NCBI GenBank assembly: GCA_000434115.1
Contig: FR894018.1
Location: forward strand, 7,952 to 17,114
DNA: 9,163 nucleotides
Source: Roseburia sp. CAG:309
GTDB lineage: Bacteria > Bacillota > Clostridia > Lachnospirales > Lachnospiraceae
Direction of reading: 5' to 3'
Shown here piece by piece: positions 8,279-9,163 of this stretch (position 1 is the first letter of the stretch; each line of letters starts with the position of its first letter). The notes under the pieces are model-generated. The model saw only the letters and a list, made by a program, of their open reading frames with translations, did no database searches and was not told the origin of the DNA. Both the position numbers and the translations under genes were made by a program.

Positions 8279-8287
8279 TGTTATAAT
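8279..8287 (+). promoter_or_regulatory. Extended -10 promoter for the 137-aa gene and possibly radA
   Basis: TGTTATAAT contains a perfect TATAAT (8282-8287) preceded by the TG of an extended -10 element. The -35 position, around 8259-8264, is poor, which extended -10 promoters tolerate. The expected start, about 7 bases downstream, would leave a leader of roughly 54 bases before the ATG at 8348. It sits right after the clpC stop, where no terminator is visible, so readthrough from clpC is also possible. Confidence 0.6.
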
Positions 8288-8347
8288 AAGAATTAGATAG
8301 AAATGAATCAGGTGGGAGACATAAGAGACCAAGGAGGATAAGAAAAA

Positions 8348-8761
8348 ATGAGCGTTGTAGAGGAATTGATCCGGAAGGAAGACAATGGAACTTTGAGTTT
8401 TGGAAATTACCTTTTGGATGCAAAGACCAAGAAAGCAGATTTTGAGTTTCAGGGGGATTTGTACAAGGTAAAAACGTTCAAGGAAATTACGAAACTTGAG
8501 AAAAACGGTTTGTTTGTATACGAATCGGTTCCGGGAAGCACAGTAACGGATTTTAAAAATGATGGAGAATTGATCTCCTTTACGGTAGAAGCTGCCGGAG
8601 ATCTTGGATTTACTCTTGAATTGGAGCCATCACAGGAATACAAAGTGCTTTTGGAAGATGTCGAACTTGGTAAGATGAAGACGAATCTTGGTGGAAAACT
8701 GAATGTCAGCATTGAGCTGGATGAAGGAAAAAAAGCGTCGGTAAAAGTAATTAAGTGCTAA
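8348..8761 (+). CDS. Conserved-looking 137-aa cytoplasmic protein of unknown function between clpC and radA
   Basis: This 137-aa protein has no signal peptide, transmembrane segment or catalytic motif I can recognise. It is acidic to neutral and appears mostly beta-stranded, with alternating hydrophobic patterns such as GELISFTVEA (73-82), FTLELEP (88-94) and GKLNVSIELDEG (116-127). A motif-like YKVKTFKEITKLEKNGLFVYESVPG spans 39-63, and the protein ends in a single Cys137. I recall similar small proteins in Lachnospiraceae, sometimes carrying the label endosialidase, which nothing in this sequence supports. The start is well defined: AGGAGG at 8332-8337, 10 bases before the ATG. The position between clpC and radA suggests a link to stress or proteolysis, but that is inference only. 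Coding: sure; function: unknown. Confidence 0.85.
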   Translation: MSVVEELIRKEDNGTLSFGNYLLDAKTKKADFEFQGDLYKVKTFKEITKLEKNGLFVYESVPGSTVTDFKNDGELISFTVEAAGDLGFTLELEPSQEYKVLLEDVELGKMKTNLGGKLNVSIELDEGKKASVKVIKC

Positions 8762-8784
8762 TACGGACGAAGAGATTAAGAAAT

Positions 8785-8837
8785 CGGTGCCAGACCGAAG
8801 TGAGGCAATACTCGGGGTGGCACCGTTATCTTTTTAT
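8785..8837 (+). terminator. Two-tier hairpin with T-rich tail before radA (terminator or attenuator)
   Basis: CGGTGCCA (8785-8792) and TGGCACCG (8818-8825) form a perfect 8-bp outer stem. Inside it, CCGA (8795-8798) pairs with TCGG (8812-8815), then GT (8800-8801) pairs with AC (8810-8811) past a bulged A, leaving an 8-base loop. The tail, TTATCTTTTTAT (8826-8837), is U-rich though interrupted. It lies 23 bases after the 137-aa gene and ends at the edge of the radA ribosome binding site, so it may terminate, attenuate or affect translation of radA. The 3' arm resembles the T-box core (see findings). Confidence 0.6.
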
Positions 8838-8849
8838 GAGGGAGATTGA

Positions 8850-9163
8850 ATGGCAAAGAAAAAATCGCTTGTTTATTATTGTACCGAATGTGGGACAGAA
8901 TCAGCCAAATGGCAGGGGCAATGCCCCGGCTGCGGTGCCTGGAATACGATGGAAGAAGCACCGGTTACAAAAACATCGACTGGAAAACAAAAAGTTATCA
9001 TGCCGTCAGAATTGGTAAAACCTGCCAAAATGCGTGAGATTGAAACCGAAAATACGCCGCGCCTTCAGACGGGCATACAAGAGCTTGACCGTGTTCTCGG
9101 CGGGGGAATCGTAGCCGGTTCGCTTGTGCTGGTTGGCGGAGATCCCGGAATCGGAAAATCGAC
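8850..9163 (+). CDS. radA: RadA, DNA repair ATPase (5' part, truncated by window end)
   Basis: The first 104 residues of RadA (Sms), a RecA-like hexameric ATPase that helps branch migration and processing of recombination intermediates. The N-terminal C4 zinc finger is complete: Cys11, Cys14, Cys25 and Cys28, in the pattern CTEC...CPGC. A linker of about 40 residues leads to the ATPase domain, starting near LQTGIQELDRVLGGG (72-86), and the Walker A motif GDPGIGKS at 97-104, which is the last thing in the window. The ATG at 8850 is chosen because GAGGGAG at 8838-8844 stands 5 bases before it and because MAKKKSLVYYC is the usual RadA beginning. Another ATG at 8836 is out of frame and short. The gene order clpC, then radA (with one gene between) recalls the Bacillus clpC operon, where radA follows clpC directly. 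Confidence 0.96.
   Translation, partial: MAKKKSLVYYCTECGTESAKWQGQCPGCGAWNTMEEAPVTKTSTGKQKVIMPSELVKPAKMREIETENTPRLQTGIQELDRVLGGGIVAGSLVLVGGDPGIGKS

Noticed and set aside
8303..8341. 12-codon open frame in the leader of the 137-aa gene (ATG at 8303, stop at 8339-8341)
   Set aside because: There is no ribosome binding site before it and no run of regulatory codons, so it does not look like a leader peptide.
8836..9037. Alternative open frames overlapping the radA start, including the ATG at 8836
   Set aside because: They are out of frame with the unmistakable RadA zinc finger and Walker A motif, which start at the ATG at 8850.

Overview
The window reads as chromosomal DNA of a low-to-mid GC Gram-positive anaerobe, most likely class Clostridia, family Lachnospiraceae. 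The clues are AddA (the Firmicutes-type recombination nuclease), a ClpC-type ATPase followed by radA, strong purine-rich ribosome binding sites, and secreted proteins with Pro/Thr/Ala linkers. Assignment to a genus is not possible by eye. All genes lie on the + strand and coding density is very high. There are no RNA genes, mobile elements, CRISPR arrays or long gene-free stretches.

Layout: (1) 1-1743, the 3' part of addA (UvrD-type helicase C-terminal region plus RecB-family nuclease). (2) 1765-2478, a YqeM-like class I SAM-dependent methyltransferase. (3) 2507-4411, a secreted cell-wall hydrolase with three SH3-like regions and a C-terminal LytD/GH73-like glucosaminidase domain. (4) 4441-5739, a membrane-anchored surface protein with a cohesin-like domain, a cadherin-like beta-sandwich and a C-terminal transmembrane helix. 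(5) 5799-8261, clpC. (6) 8348-8761, a 137-aa cytoplasmic protein of unknown function. (7) 8850 to the window end, the 5' part of radA, including its zinc finger and Walker A motif.

Gaps in the first half are 21 to 59 bases with no convincing terminator, so addA, the methyltransferase, the envelope pair and perhaps clpC could be co-transcribed. An extended -10 promoter just after clpC (8279-8287) probably gives the 137-aa gene, and partly radA, independent transcription. A strong two-tier hairpin with a T-rich tail (8785-8837) lies just before radA and may terminate or attenuate readthrough.

No wholly new system is evident. The best leads are: a ClpC that appears to have lost one of two known phosphoarginine-binding glutamates and two regulatory middle-domain residues, and whose gene has no ctsR-mcsA-mcsB directly upstream; the unknown 137-aa protein between clpC and radA; the hairpin before radA, which carries a T-box-like sequence; and the adjacent autolysin and cohesin-like membrane protein pair.
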